Assembly (NCBI RefSeq): GCF_012939995.1
Contig: NZ_SPMZ01000036.1
Location: forward strand, 1 to 64,000
DNA length: 64,000 nt
Direction: 5' to 3'
Origin: Candidatus Competibacter phosphatis
GTDB taxonomy: Bacteria > Pseudomonadota > Gammaproteobacteria > Competibacterales > Competibacteraceae
Of the stretch, positions 23,989 to 36,800 are shown one piece after another. Below the pieces are notes generated by a model that did no database searches, was not told the origin of the DNA, and saw only the letters and a program-made list of their open reading frames with translations. The translations under genes and the position numbers were made by a program. Position 1 is the first letter of the stretch. Each line of letters opens with the position of its first letter.

Positions 23989-25885
23989 ATGCCTTTGTTG
24001 AGTATCGACAACCTCTCCATCGCCTTTGGCGCCGAAAAACTGCTGGATGGTGCCAGCTTCCAAATCGATCCTGGTGAGCGCGTCTGCCTGATCGGTCGCA
24101 ACGGTGCCGGTAAAACCACCTTGCTGCGCCTGCTGGCCGGCGAGATTCAAGCCGATGGCGGCGAAACTTGGCGGCAACCCGGTCTGCGCGTGGCCACGCT
24201 GGCGCAGGAATTACCGATGGATACCACCGCTACCGTGTTCGAAATCGTTGCCGGTGGGTTGGAAGGATTGGGAGAGTTGTTGGCTGAGTATCACGAAGCT
24301 GCTCACCAACTCGCCGATGCGTCCACGCCTGAAAATCTGCGGCGCATGGAGCAGTTACAACATGAATTGGAAGCGCGCGACGGCTGGCGCTGGCAACAGC
24401 GGGTCGAAACCGTTATCAGCCGCTTGCAATTGCCGGCTGATACGTCACTCACCGAACTGTCCGGCGGCTGGCGGCGGCGGGTGCTGCTGGGTCGCGCGCT
24501 GGTCTGCGAGCCGGATTTGCTGCTGTTGGACGAGCCGACCAACCATCTCGATCTGGAAACCATCCAGTGGCTGGAACAAGAACTGCTGGAATTTCGCGGC
24601 GGATTGCTGTTCGTCACTCACGACCGCGCCCTGTTGCAACGGTTGGCCACCCGCCTGCTGGAACTGGATCGTGGCATGTTGACCTCTTGGCCGGGCGACT
24701 ACGCCAATTTCCTGGAAAAAAAAAGCGGCGCTGCTGGAAGTCGAGGCGCGGCACAATGCCAAGTTCGACAAGAACCTGGCGCAGGAAGAAGCCTGGATTC
24801 GGCAGGGCATCAAGGCGCGACGCACCCGCAACGAGGGCCGGGTGCGGGCCTTGCTGGCCTTGCGTGAGGAGCATCGCCAGCGCCGCGAGCAACTCGGCAA
24901 GGCCAACATCGCGCTGGAGCAAGCGGAAACTTCCGGCAGGCTGGTGATCGAGGCGCGGCACGCCAGTTACGCTTGGCAGGACAAGCCGCTGATTCGCGAC
25001 TTCTCGACCCGCATCATGCGCGGCGACCGGGTGGGCCTGATCGGTCCCAACGGTTCCGGCAAGACCACTTTGCTCAATCTGCTGCTGGGACGCCTGCGGC
25101 CGGATACCGGCGAAGTGCGCTTGGGCACCAAGCTGGAAGTGGCTTATTTCGATCAACTGCGCGATCAGCTCGATCTGGAACGGACCGTGCTGGACAATGT
25201 CGCCGGGGGTCGTGAGCACATCGAGATCAACGGCCAGCGCCGCCACGTCATCGGTTATCTGGGCGATTTTCTGTTCACTGCCCAACGGGTGCGCTCGCCG
25301 GTCAAATCGCTGTCCGGCGGTGAGCGCAACCGGCTGCTGTTGGCCCGGCTGTTCAGCCAGCCGGCCAACCTGCTGGTCATGGACGAGCCAACCAACGATC
25401 TGGATCTGGAAACGCTGGAACTGTTGGAGGAACTGCTGCTGGAGTACACCGGTACCCTGCTGCTGGTCAGTCACGACCGCACTTTTCTGGATAACGTGGT
25501 GACGAGTTGCTTGGTGTTCGAAGGCGATGGATGCATCCGCGAATATGTCGGCGGTTACAGCGACTGGCTGCGTCAGCGACCCGCTGCGTCGGAACCGGCT
25601 CCCGCCGTCAAACCGAAGCCTGCTGTCCCGCCCGCGCCGAAATCGTCAAAACCCGCCGCGTCAGGCAAGTTGAGCTACAACGAGCGGCGAGAATTGGAGC
25701 GATTGCCAGCACGTATCGAGGAACTGGAGCAACGTCAGCGGGAATTGCACGCCGCAACCGCCGATCCGACCTTTTACAAACAGGAAGCGACGATCGTCAC
25801 GCAACGATTGGAAGAGTTGCGGATTTTGGAAGCAGAATTGGAAACTGCTTACGGACGTTGGGAGGAGTTGGAAGCGCGGGAATAG
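23989..25885 (+). CDS. uup: ABC-F ATPase Uup, frameshift at an A9 run
   Basis: A soluble ABC-F protein of about 631 residues after joining two frames. ABC domain 1 has Walker A LIGRNGAGKTTLLRLL, signature LSGGWRRRVLLGRAL and Walker B DLLLLDEPTNHLDL. ABC domain 2 has LIGPNGSGKTTLLNLL, LSGGERNRLLLARL and LLVMDEPTNDLDLETLELL. The C-terminal coiled coil (LSYNERRELERLPARIEELE onward) is typical of Uup, which binds DNA and acts in ribosome or branched-DNA transactions and in lowering transposon precise excision. The break is in the A9 run 24716-24724; A8 joins NFLEKK to AALLEVEARHNAKF in the interdomain linker. There are no membrane segments. Confidence 0.92.
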
Positions 25886-26007
25886 GAGAGGTGCGCCGCC
25901 GGGATGTAGCCCATAGGAATTATTGATTGACCCTATAGAGTATATGAATTCTTAATTTTCAGCGGGCGCGCTTATAGTTGGCCGGCACACTGTGCTTCCC
26001 GCCATAA

Positions 26008-28242
<2,235 letters not shown>

Positions 28243-28310
28243 AGCAGGCGGAATAAGGTGCTCGAACGCCGCTGAAAGTCGGTTTGATTCCAGTGCCGAT
28301 GCCTTCGGAC

Positions 28311-28341
28311 AAAAGGGCCATCCAATCGGGTGGCCCTTTTT
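28311..28341 (+). terminator. Rho-independent terminator after katG
   Basis: AAAAGGGCCA pairs with TGGCCCTTTT across a 10-base loop, and the right arm runs into T5. The A/T symmetry means it could also stop minus-strand transcripts. It is about 70 bases after the katG stop. Confidence 0.85.
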
Positions 28342-28449
28342 CGTTGGATCACGCTGGCCTAGCCTAGCTCGCACGCCTCATCATTTCTCGCACGGATGTC
28401 GATCATAACCCGCCGTCATATTTATGTATGATCCCCCAGGTGGTGTGCC

Positions 28450-28539
28450 ATGAAACTACGAGAAATCCTGATTAATATTAATGCCTTAGAAGAAGAACTG
28501 CTCGCATTTGAACGTAGGCACGGCCAAAAAAACGGTTGA
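28450..28539 (+). pseudogene. truncated small antitoxin-like ORF (first 25 codons)
   Basis: An ATG with AGGTGG 8 bases upstream opens MKLREILININALEEELLAF, continuing ERRHG and then QKNG stop. The first 25 residues look like the N-terminus of a small helical protein family of putative antitoxins that I recall only loosely from related proteobacteria. At codon 25 the sequence changes abruptly into a transposase fragment. I therefore read this as a gene cut by an insertion event. Whether the 29-residue product is made is unknown. Confidence 0.45.
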
Positions 28540-28620
28540 ATCCGTCATGGCGACCGGTCACCACCTGCTGGCGCCAGTGAAAGCCCATCAACCGATCTTG
28601 TTCGAGCACCTGACCGAGAC
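28508..28620 (+). mobile_element. IS transposase fragment (ISAs1/H-repeat-like)
   Basis: The plus strand encodes AKKTVESVMATGHHLLAPVK followed by AHQPILFEHL. This matches the segment K-T-(V/L)-E-x-I-x-x-x-x-x-x-Y-L-x-x-V-K-x-N-Q-P-x-L seen in ISAs1-family (H-repeat-associated) DDE transposases. Only about 35 codons are present, with no terminal repeats recognised. It marks an old insertion and deletion at the end of the small ORF upstream. Confidence 0.5.
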
Positions 28621-28977
28621 GTATCCGGCGCAACCCAAAAAGACCGGGTGCTTTGCCAGGAAACCGCCGATTAACTGTCCACCGCGACCCTTCAGGGACT
28701 CTAGCGTTGAACGGCCCTGGGATTTCCTTTGCACCTATAATAACGGAACGGCAGATGGTAATCCGCCGTTTTTTTCGACATTTCACACTGTACGAGTAAT
28801 AGATCAAGCTAACTCCGAGTGGAAAATCTGCAATCTTCCTGCTTGTCGCAACTTATCCACTGTCTTGTTAGACTTGTTTGCCTGGTACATCTCGAAAGAT
28901 AAGGTGATCCGGGAAAAAAACGGAAAAGATAGAGTAATCATGAACTGTATCTGTATCCACCGATGGGAGTTATAACG
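28621..28977. other. AT-rich region without a clear gene
   Basis: About 350 bases between the transposase scrap and the cysteine-rich gene. The frame of the scrap stays open to 28975 but reads as unrelated sequence. The GC content falls steeply after 28780, marking the edge of an AT-rich accessory patch. The promoter of the following gene is expected here; GGGAG lies 7 bases before its GTG. Confidence 0.5.
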
Positions 28978-30428
28978 TGAAAAAAAAGTATTGTTATATG
29001 TCGGCAATCATTGCTAGCTTTTTATCGGATCATGGGGCTGAATATCCTCTTGATGATGGTCCTTGTACTCGGAGCTTCCTCCTATGTCAGCGCCGATGAA
29101 GGCGTTCAAGGATTGTTTTCTCCAATAACAACCAGTATTTACGGTCGCCGATATAGCAATGCCATCTTGCAGGGCGTGAGCCTGAGCGATGTTTTTTACC
29201 TACAATGATACAGAAACCACAGCGTTTGGACCTGCTTATGCGAATGTCTGGACGAGCCCGTCCAATTTTCTACAATGCAAGCCTCCAACCGGTAGAAAAT
29301 TTTCCTACGCGCTTTGTTATTATTCTGGACCCAATGATCCAACAGGACATAGTTCGGATAACCCATCCCTGCCGTGTACGCTGTCCGATGATGGGATAGT
29401 GGCCAATTGTTCATGTTACGAAATATCGACCGACGATGTATCGCCAAAGATCCCCTATTATGTTGATATTCATGCTATATCCAATTTGGAAATATATAAT
29501 GAAACCGTTGAAACATGTGGGAAGGAAGGAGAAAAGTGTGCCGCTACCGATAGAGATCCGTCCGTGTGTGATGCGATCAACAGCAACCTGTTGGTTCCTG
29601 GCGCAGACCTGATTTCTGTCTTTTCGCCGGTTTTCGCAAGTAATTATTTTACCAAAGGAGAAAATAATTCGACCGCTTGTGTCGATGGGAATGCGGGTAT
29701 TTATGCGGGTTGCATGACCGCGCCTTGTTACCGGACCGGAGAAAAGGATGCCAGTGGTCGTAATATTGTAGAGTGCAAGTGCCCGATTTTTAAAGGACCT
29801 TATCAAGTCGGTCAGGCGAACCAAAGCTGCGACGCCAACGAAACACCCCTCAGCACCACGGTCTCTCGCGACGAAACGAAGAAGATTTGGAAAGCCGCTA
29901 ACGTATGGTCGGCGGCTTACAATCCAGCGGGCGGTCCTATTACGCTTCCAGATGGTGCATGTGTGCCCGATCTTCCGGGGGATAAAGGCTGCGGTCTTTT
30001 CGACCCTCAGAAAGATTACGGAAAAATTATTGATCCTGACAGCGCGCTCTGTAAAAAATGTTTGTAGTGCCTATGAAGGGAGCGTCAATAGTTCTGGTAT
30101 TCAAGTGGGTTATTCGTGCGACGCAACTCTGTGCACGACAACAGGTATTGGACAGGAAAACAACCCCAATTTTCCTCCTTCGCGGAACGCCCAACTCAGT
30201 TTGATGGGTGAAGCATGCAATGGTATCCAAGATACCGATGGCATGAAGCAGATTATATTGGTTGAAGCATTGGCGGAATGTAGTTGCTGTGCCAGTCAGG
30301 TCTGTGGATGCACTAATATTAGTACGACGACCGATCAAACGATCTTTAGTCTGAATCAGCAACAGCGCGATGTGGGCATCCAACCGCAATGCGATCTTAA
30401 CAATACGCTTTGTGGAGAGAGTCAGTAA
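28978..30428 (+). CDS. cysteine-rich secreted protein, several homopolymer frameshifts
   Basis: Three frames join into one protein of about 470 residues. It begins with GTG at 28978 after a good ribosome-binding site, or with ATG at 29032. The first hydrophobic segment GLNILLMMVLVLGASSYVSA is a Sec signal peptide. Breaks: T6 at 29192-29197 (T5 gives SDVFTYNDTETT) and A6 at 30053-30058 (A5 gives ALCKNVCSAYEGS). The GTG start would also need one T fewer in the T5 near 29017. The mature protein has many cysteines, often as CxC (NCSCYE, ECKCPIF, ECSCCASQVCGC), suggesting disulfide-stabilised repeats in the periplasm or outside. I recognise no family. A terminator follows, and base composition is AT-rich. 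Confidence 0.6.
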
Positions 30429-30469
30429 CAAGCTGGCCGTTTCAGCCAGCGTAGCCCGTAACATAAGCC

Positions 30470-30503
30470 AGGACGGCAGAAGGGTATTTTCTGCCGTCCT
30501 TTA
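30470..30503 (+). terminator. Rho-independent terminator after the cysteine-rich gene
   Basis: AGGACGGCAGAA pairs with TTCTGCCGTCCT across a short loop, and the right arm is followed by TTTAAA. It lies about 40 bases after the stop of the cysteine-rich protein. Confidence 0.8.
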
Positions 30504-30566
30504 AACCGACGCCTTTAGAGCCTGATCAAGACACTGATATATCGTGAAAACCAGGGGAAGCCACCG

Positions 30567-30785
30567 ATGAAATACAAAGGTGGCTGTCACTGCGGCCAAA
30601 TCGCTTTCGAGGTCGAAGGCGAACTTACCCAAGTTACAGATTGCAACTGTTCAATCTGTTCACGGAAGGGCTAGCTTCTTTGGTTTGTTCAAAGAGACAA
30701 AGTGCGCCTAATCACACCTGAAGACAGTCATGCATTCATCCATGTGGATGCAAGCGGCTGCCATTATTCCTTCCTTACAGTTTGA
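30567..30785 (+). pseudogene. GFA-family (Mss4-like zinc) protein, nonsense mutation and truncation
   Basis: ATG opens MKYKGGCHCGQIAFEVEGEL, then TDCNCSICSRKG. This is the N-terminus of the GFA (glutathione-dependent formaldehyde-activating-like) family with its zinc-binding CxC and CxxC pairs. An in-frame TAG at 30672-30674 stands where the family has a serine. Beyond it the same frame continues LLWFVQRDKVRLITPEDS, again family-like, then decays and stops at 30783. The normal gene is about twice as long and has a second CxxC that is missing here. This is true decay by a nonsense change, not a homopolymer effect. Confidence 0.8.
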
Positions 30786-30858
30786 TGTAATGGGATTACG
30801 GTTCCACTCAGTACGGACGAGTGGCGGCAAGTACATTTTCGTGAACCTGCCAACCTGC

Positions 30859-33800
30859 CTACCCACCGGCAACAGCCCGACTCACCGCCCGTCGTTCCAA
30901 CCGCCGCAAGCTCTTGAACGCGATAGCTCGAATCGCGCTGTCCTCGTCCTTGTTGGCCAGAATGCCTTGCAACGCGGTTTGCGCCGTTTCGCCGCCCAGC
31001 CGGCCCAAGGCCGCAATCGCGCTTGACCGCGCTGCTGCTTCACTGTTGATCGCCATGGCGCGTTGGATGAGCGTCGCCACCTCCCGCTGTTCCAGATAAA
31101 CCGGCAAGGCGGCTTGCCGCTGCTCGGCGCTGGCTAGCAAGCGGCCATCCGCCTTGGGCAGAACCGCCCGCAGGACTGGACGCAAGGCCGCGCCATCGAC
31201 GCTCTTGGTTCGCTCCAAATGCTGGAGTACGGGCTCGCCGCCCAGCCGGGCCAGAGCGGCGCTGGCCGCCGCACGCACCCCGGAATCGACATCCTCCAAG
31301 GCTTGCAACAGCAAGTTGCTGTCCTTGGCATTGCCGCACTCGGCCAGACAACGAATCGCTTCGCACCGTACCGCAACCGGATGACGAGGATCGGCGAGCG
31401 CAGCCCGCGCTGCGGGCGCGACGGCGAGTTGCAATTGACGGGCAGCCCACAGACTGGCCCGCCAGGCGTGCGCTTCCGCGCCAGCCTGTTCCCACAAATG
31501 CCGTTCGTCGGCCCGTCGCCAACCGTTCGCCGCCCGCTCCAGCGCGGCTTGCACCCCTGCCGCTAAATCTCGGTCGCCACTGTTGCCGGCGATCCAGGCC
31601 GCTTCGGCACGCGTCGCGGCTGCGTCGCTTTGCAGCAGATCGCGCAGCGCGTCGCCGGCGAAAGTCTGGCGGCGGATCAGCCCGCGCCGCAGCCGTTGGC
31701 GAACCTGTTGGTCCTTGACCACGCTCAGCCGCTGGGTCAAGGTGGCGGGGTCGCCCTGCCGGGCCAGGAAGCGGGCGGCAGGTTGGCTGATCTCGGCGTA
31801 TTCGCTGTTCAGAGCCAGCAGGTTGACCTGGGTAGCGTCGGTGGGATAAATCCGTCGTAGCGCCTCCAGACCGGCCTTGCGCAGACCGGCGTCGCGTTGG
31901 TGCAGTAGCGATTCCAGCACCGGTTCGGCGGTGACCGCGCCCAGTTCGCCCAATTCGATGGCGGCCCGCTGCCGGGTGGAGCCGTTTTCGTAAGGATCGC
32001 TGGCGAGGCGTTCCAGCAGGGCACGGCTGCGCTCGTCGCCGACGCGCCGCAAACCGCTCAGCGTCCGCCAGCGCAGTTCGCCCACACCCTCGCGCGCCAG
32101 TCGTTCCAGGTTATCGCGCACCCGCTGGCGTTCGTCGGCGTCGGTCAGTCGGGGCAGCAACGCACCGAGGGCTTCGGCGGCATCCGGGGCCAAGGCGCGG
32201 TCGTCAGCGGGCAAGTCGGCGCGTTGATCGAGCAACGGTTCCAGATATTCCAACGCGCGCCGGTCGCCCAACTCGCCCAGCGCGGCGATGGCGCGTTTGC
32301 GCTCCACCTCCGTGCCAGCCGTGAACGCCAGCAACAGCGGTTGGAAGGCTTCCGGTCGTTGCTGCTTGGCCAAACCTTCGGCGGCGGCCAGCAACAGTTC
32401 GCGGCGGCCGCCGATCAAGGCCCGCGTCAACGGTTCCAAACTCGCGCCCGGCATGCCAGCGACGATACGTTGCGCCAGTTGCGCGCAAGCCAGCGCCCGA
32501 ATCGCCTCGTCGCGGTCGTCCAGCAGCCGGACCAGCAGCGTTTCCGCCGGTTTCGCTTCCAGTACGCCCAAGACTTCGACGACGCGGGTCCGAATCGCAG
32601 CGTTGTCGTGATCGAGCAACGGCGGCAAGGTTTCCAAAGCCAATTCTTCCCGGTAACGCGGGTATTGCCGCCCGTCCGCGCGCTTTTGCTCCGGCTGGAT
32701 TCGGTCGCGCAACAATTGCAACAACACGTCCAAGGCTTGGCTGTGATAAGTGGCTTTGTCCTTGTCCAGCAACCAGCGGCCCAGCAGCGGTGCGGCGGCG
32801 ATGTGGCCGATGCGACCCAGGGCGCGCAGTAGAACCGGACGGTCGGCGGTCAGATCGGGATCGTCTTCCAGGCGCACGGTCACGGCCTCGACCGCCTTTG
32901 CCGCGACCTGTTCATTCGGTCGGGCGTGCGCCAAGACGACCAGCGCCTCCAACGCTCGGTTGGCGGTTCGCGCTTCGCCGTGCAGAGCAGCGGCCAATAC
33001 GTCCAGCGCCAGCGACTCGCCGCGTTGAGCCAAGCCTACGGCGGCGCGCAGGCGCAATTCCTCGTGCTCGCTTTCCAAGGCGCGGCTTAGAGCGGCGGCG
33101 ATGCGCGGATCGTTGGCATCGAGCAAGCGATCCACCACGGTCAGCCGCAGATCATCGTGACGGCTGTTCAAGGCCAGCAACCAGGGTTCCAGACTGCCGG
33201 TGGGATACAGGCGAGGCAGTTGCTCCAGCGCGTGGCGGCGCGTCTCCGCATTGGCGGCATCGACCGCGCCCCGGACCAGTTCGGCGGCGCGCGCATCGCC
33301 GGCTGCGGCCAAAGCCAGCAAACGGTCGAAGGCATTGCGGCCGAGGTCGGCGAAATCGACGTTCAAGGCCAGCGCCAGCGGCTCCAGCGGCTCGCGCGGA
33401 TGCAGTTCGGCCAGCGCGCTCAGCGCCGCCTGCCGCACTAGATGATGCGGGTCGCCCAAAGCTTGACGCAGCACCGGCAACACCGCTTCCCGGCCGATGG
33501 TGGGTTGCTGGGCCAACACCGCGAGACGGGCGATGCTGTCGCGCCGCACCCGTTGATAATCGTCCGGCCCCTTGGCGACCGGCGCTTGCCGAATCAGGCC
33601 GGCATACGTGCCGAACGCGAGCCGCCACAGTTCGGACGCGCTGGCTTGATCTTGCGCTTTGGGCGGTCGTCGCCCGCCACCGGCGAAGCGCAACACCGTC
33701 AGCAGGCGTTGGGTGGCGGAGTTGTTCGGCTGCGGCTTGCGCTGGAACAGACCGCGTATCCAGCCAGTCTTGCGCTCCAGCGGCGTTTCGGCTTCGGGCG

Positions 33801-36800
33801 CGGTTTGCGGTGGGGCCTGATCAGTGGCAATTTCGGCGAGACGCTTCGCCTCGCGCCAGAAGGTTTCCGGTTGCGGGCGCAGGCCGAGCACCTGGGCAGC
33901 GGCGTAGCGCCGGGCTGGGGAATCGCTGGCCAGGGCGTTGACCACGGCGTTGAGCAGACGCGGCCGTTGCGCCGGCTCCGGCCAATTGCGCATATCGCTG
34001 GCTTTCTCCGGCTGGCGCGGCCCGATCAGTTCCAGACCCCATTGCCCCAGGTCTTCGTCGCCCAACCGCGCTTCCAGCACGCGGGCGGCGGCATAGCGGA
34101 TTTCCGGCTGGCCGGCGCTCAGAGCGCTGAGCAGCAAATCCGGCTCCAGTTGCGCTCGCGCCAAGGCAATATCGCGGGCCACGATCACGGTGAAGGTTAA
34201 TTCCTGAAGATCGCGTTCGCGGTCTTCCAAGCCTTGCAGCAAGCCTTGGGCGCCAGCACCGCCCAGCGCGACGAAACTGTACAACGCGCCGCGCCGGATC
34301 GGCAGATGCTCGTGACGTTGGGTGCCGGCCAGCACCGGCAACGCCCGCGCATCGCCCAGCTTCGACAGGCCATCGGCGGCCCAACTGCGCACCGCCAGAT
34401 CGGCGTGAGCCAGGGCGGCGACCAGCGGTTGCTCGTTGCCATTTTGGCAGGCGGTGGCCAAACCCCGCGCGCCGTGTTCCCGCACCAGGGGATCGTCGTC
34501 TCGTAACAAGGTGGTGAAGAATGGAATGCTGGCCGAGTCGCCCACGTCGGCCAGGGCGCTAGCGGCGCGCTGGCGCAGCGCATCGGCGGGCCGGTCACGA
34601 TCGGTCTTGGGAATACTCAGCAACGCCTGCATCGGTCCGACGGCGCGGCTGTCCCGGCGCTTGCCGCACAATTCCCCGGCGCGCACCCGCAGCAGATAAA
34701 ACGGGCTGTCGAAGGCGAGGGCGAACGCTTGCGCGTCGTTGGGCAGCAGTTTGTCGAGCGCTTCGATGGCGGCGAGGAACTGAGGCGCTTCCTCGGTTTG
34801 CAACAGTTCGATCAAACGGTTCCGCAGCGGGGCCGGGTCGGTCGCTTCCAGCGCGCCTTTCGAACCGGCCAAGCGGACTTCGGCAGCGGGCGAATTGAGC
34901 GCCGCTAGATGGTAATTGGCGCGTTTCTTGTCGGCGTCTTCCTTGGTCAGAGCCTCGTAGGCGGCCAAGCCGACTTCGGCGGCGCTGTCGCCAACTCGTT
35001 CGATCAGCAATTCCCTGGCCCAGGCGCGCGACTGGCGGGCTTGGCGAGCCAGTTCGTCCACGGCCCAGCGGCGCACGTCGGGATGCACCGAGGCGACCGC
35101 CCGGCGCAGGGTGGTTTCCGGGCGCTTGCTGTGCCAGGCCCACAACGTCCGCATGGCTTCCCGGCGCACGTTCTCGGCTTCGTCGTCCAGAGCGTGGCCG
35201 AGTAACCCGTCGATGCGGGTGGCGAGTTTGTTTTGGGCAGTCGCACCGTGCTTGACCAGCAGTTGCAGGGCGCGGGTCCGAATTTCGCCCGCCTGCGTGC
35301 GTAGCGCCAGTTCAGCCAGATCGATCTCGCCGGCTGGGCCTTCCGGCTCGGCCAATTTGATCAGCCCGTCGAACGCTTCGGCACGGACTTGGGCGTCGTC
35401 GTCGTTCAACAGCCATTGCAGGCGCAAGCGCAAGCGCCGGTCGCCCGCCAGATTGATGATCGCGTTGGCCATGAAACGGGTGACCAGCCGCCGTGTCCCG
35501 GCTTCCAGTTCTCGGCTGAGTTGCAGCAAGGCGCCGCTGGCGCGGTCGTCGCCGAGCCAGCTCAGACACAGGACGCTTTGCAAGGCCATGTCCGGTTGAC
35601 GGCAAACCAGAGCGGTGAATAGCGGTTCTAGGTCCGATTCGGTCGGGGCTGTGCCGGTGGTGGTTGCCGCGCCTTCGATGCCGAGAGCGGCATATTCGTC
35701 CAGTATCTTGGCGATATCGGGGCCGCTGGCGCGCAGGTTGGCAACCAGCGCTGGGTGGACCGCGACCGCGATCCAAAAGGCCGCGTGACGGACCGCGAAC
35801 GTGTCGTCATTGATTGCCTGGCCGAGCAACTGGCGGCCCTGTGGCGTGGCATTCAATTGCCGTCGCCCCAGCCGGATCAAAACCGCGCGGCGGATATCAG
35901 CGGAACCGCGCTCGAACGCACCGCGCAGGGGTGCAACGCCGGCCTCAGGGTCCAGGGTCAGCAAACCATCGAGCGCGGCTTCGCGGACGTTGGCGTCCGA
36001 GTCGTTCAGCCGCTCGTTCAGCAGTCTCGGCACCAGGGGCGATGCTTGGCGCAATGCGGTCAGGCGTTGCACCGCATCGAGCCGAATGTCCGGGTGCCGG
36101 CTGCCCAGCGCCAGTTGCAGGGCGTGCAGGGGCGTTTCGGCGTCGATTTGCTCCAGCGCTTTCAGCGCGGCCTTGCGCACGCCGACATGGTCGTCGTTCA
36201 ACGCCTTGGCCAGTGTCGGTCGGCTGCGGCGGCGTTGGCTGACACCCAGCTTTTGCGCGGCTTCAATGCGTTGCCCCGGCCGGGAGTCCTGACCGAGCAC
36301 GTATTCCAAACCTTCCCGCGCCTCGTCCTCGGCCAGTTGCGCCAAAGCGTCCAGGGTGGCCGAGGAGGAGCGGTTCGCCTTAACCTCGTCGAGCAGTCGT
36401 TGCAGTCGGGAGTCCCAGGTTTCGGCGCTACCGGATGGATTGCCGTTTTGATCGACCGGACTGAGCCAAATCAACCGATTTTCCGTGACCGCGACCAGCA
36501 AGCCGCCGCGCTGTTCCGGTTTGGCCTGTTGCAGTGGTTCGAACAGCGCCAGTGCGCTGGCGTTGCGTCCGACGGGGATAGTGCGCGGCTTGCGGCGCTG
36601 ATCCAGCGTCCAGACCTTGAGTTCGCCGTCCTCGCCGAGCGAGAACAAGCGGCGGGGAAGGGGACGGCCCTGCTCGTCATTCAGTGCCGCGCTGAATAAT
36701 AGGCCGCGCACTGGACCCTGATGGGCGGCATCGCCGCTGCGATTTTCTTCGTCGATGGCCCCTTCCAGGAAGCAGACCCGGATTGAACCATCGCCGCAGC

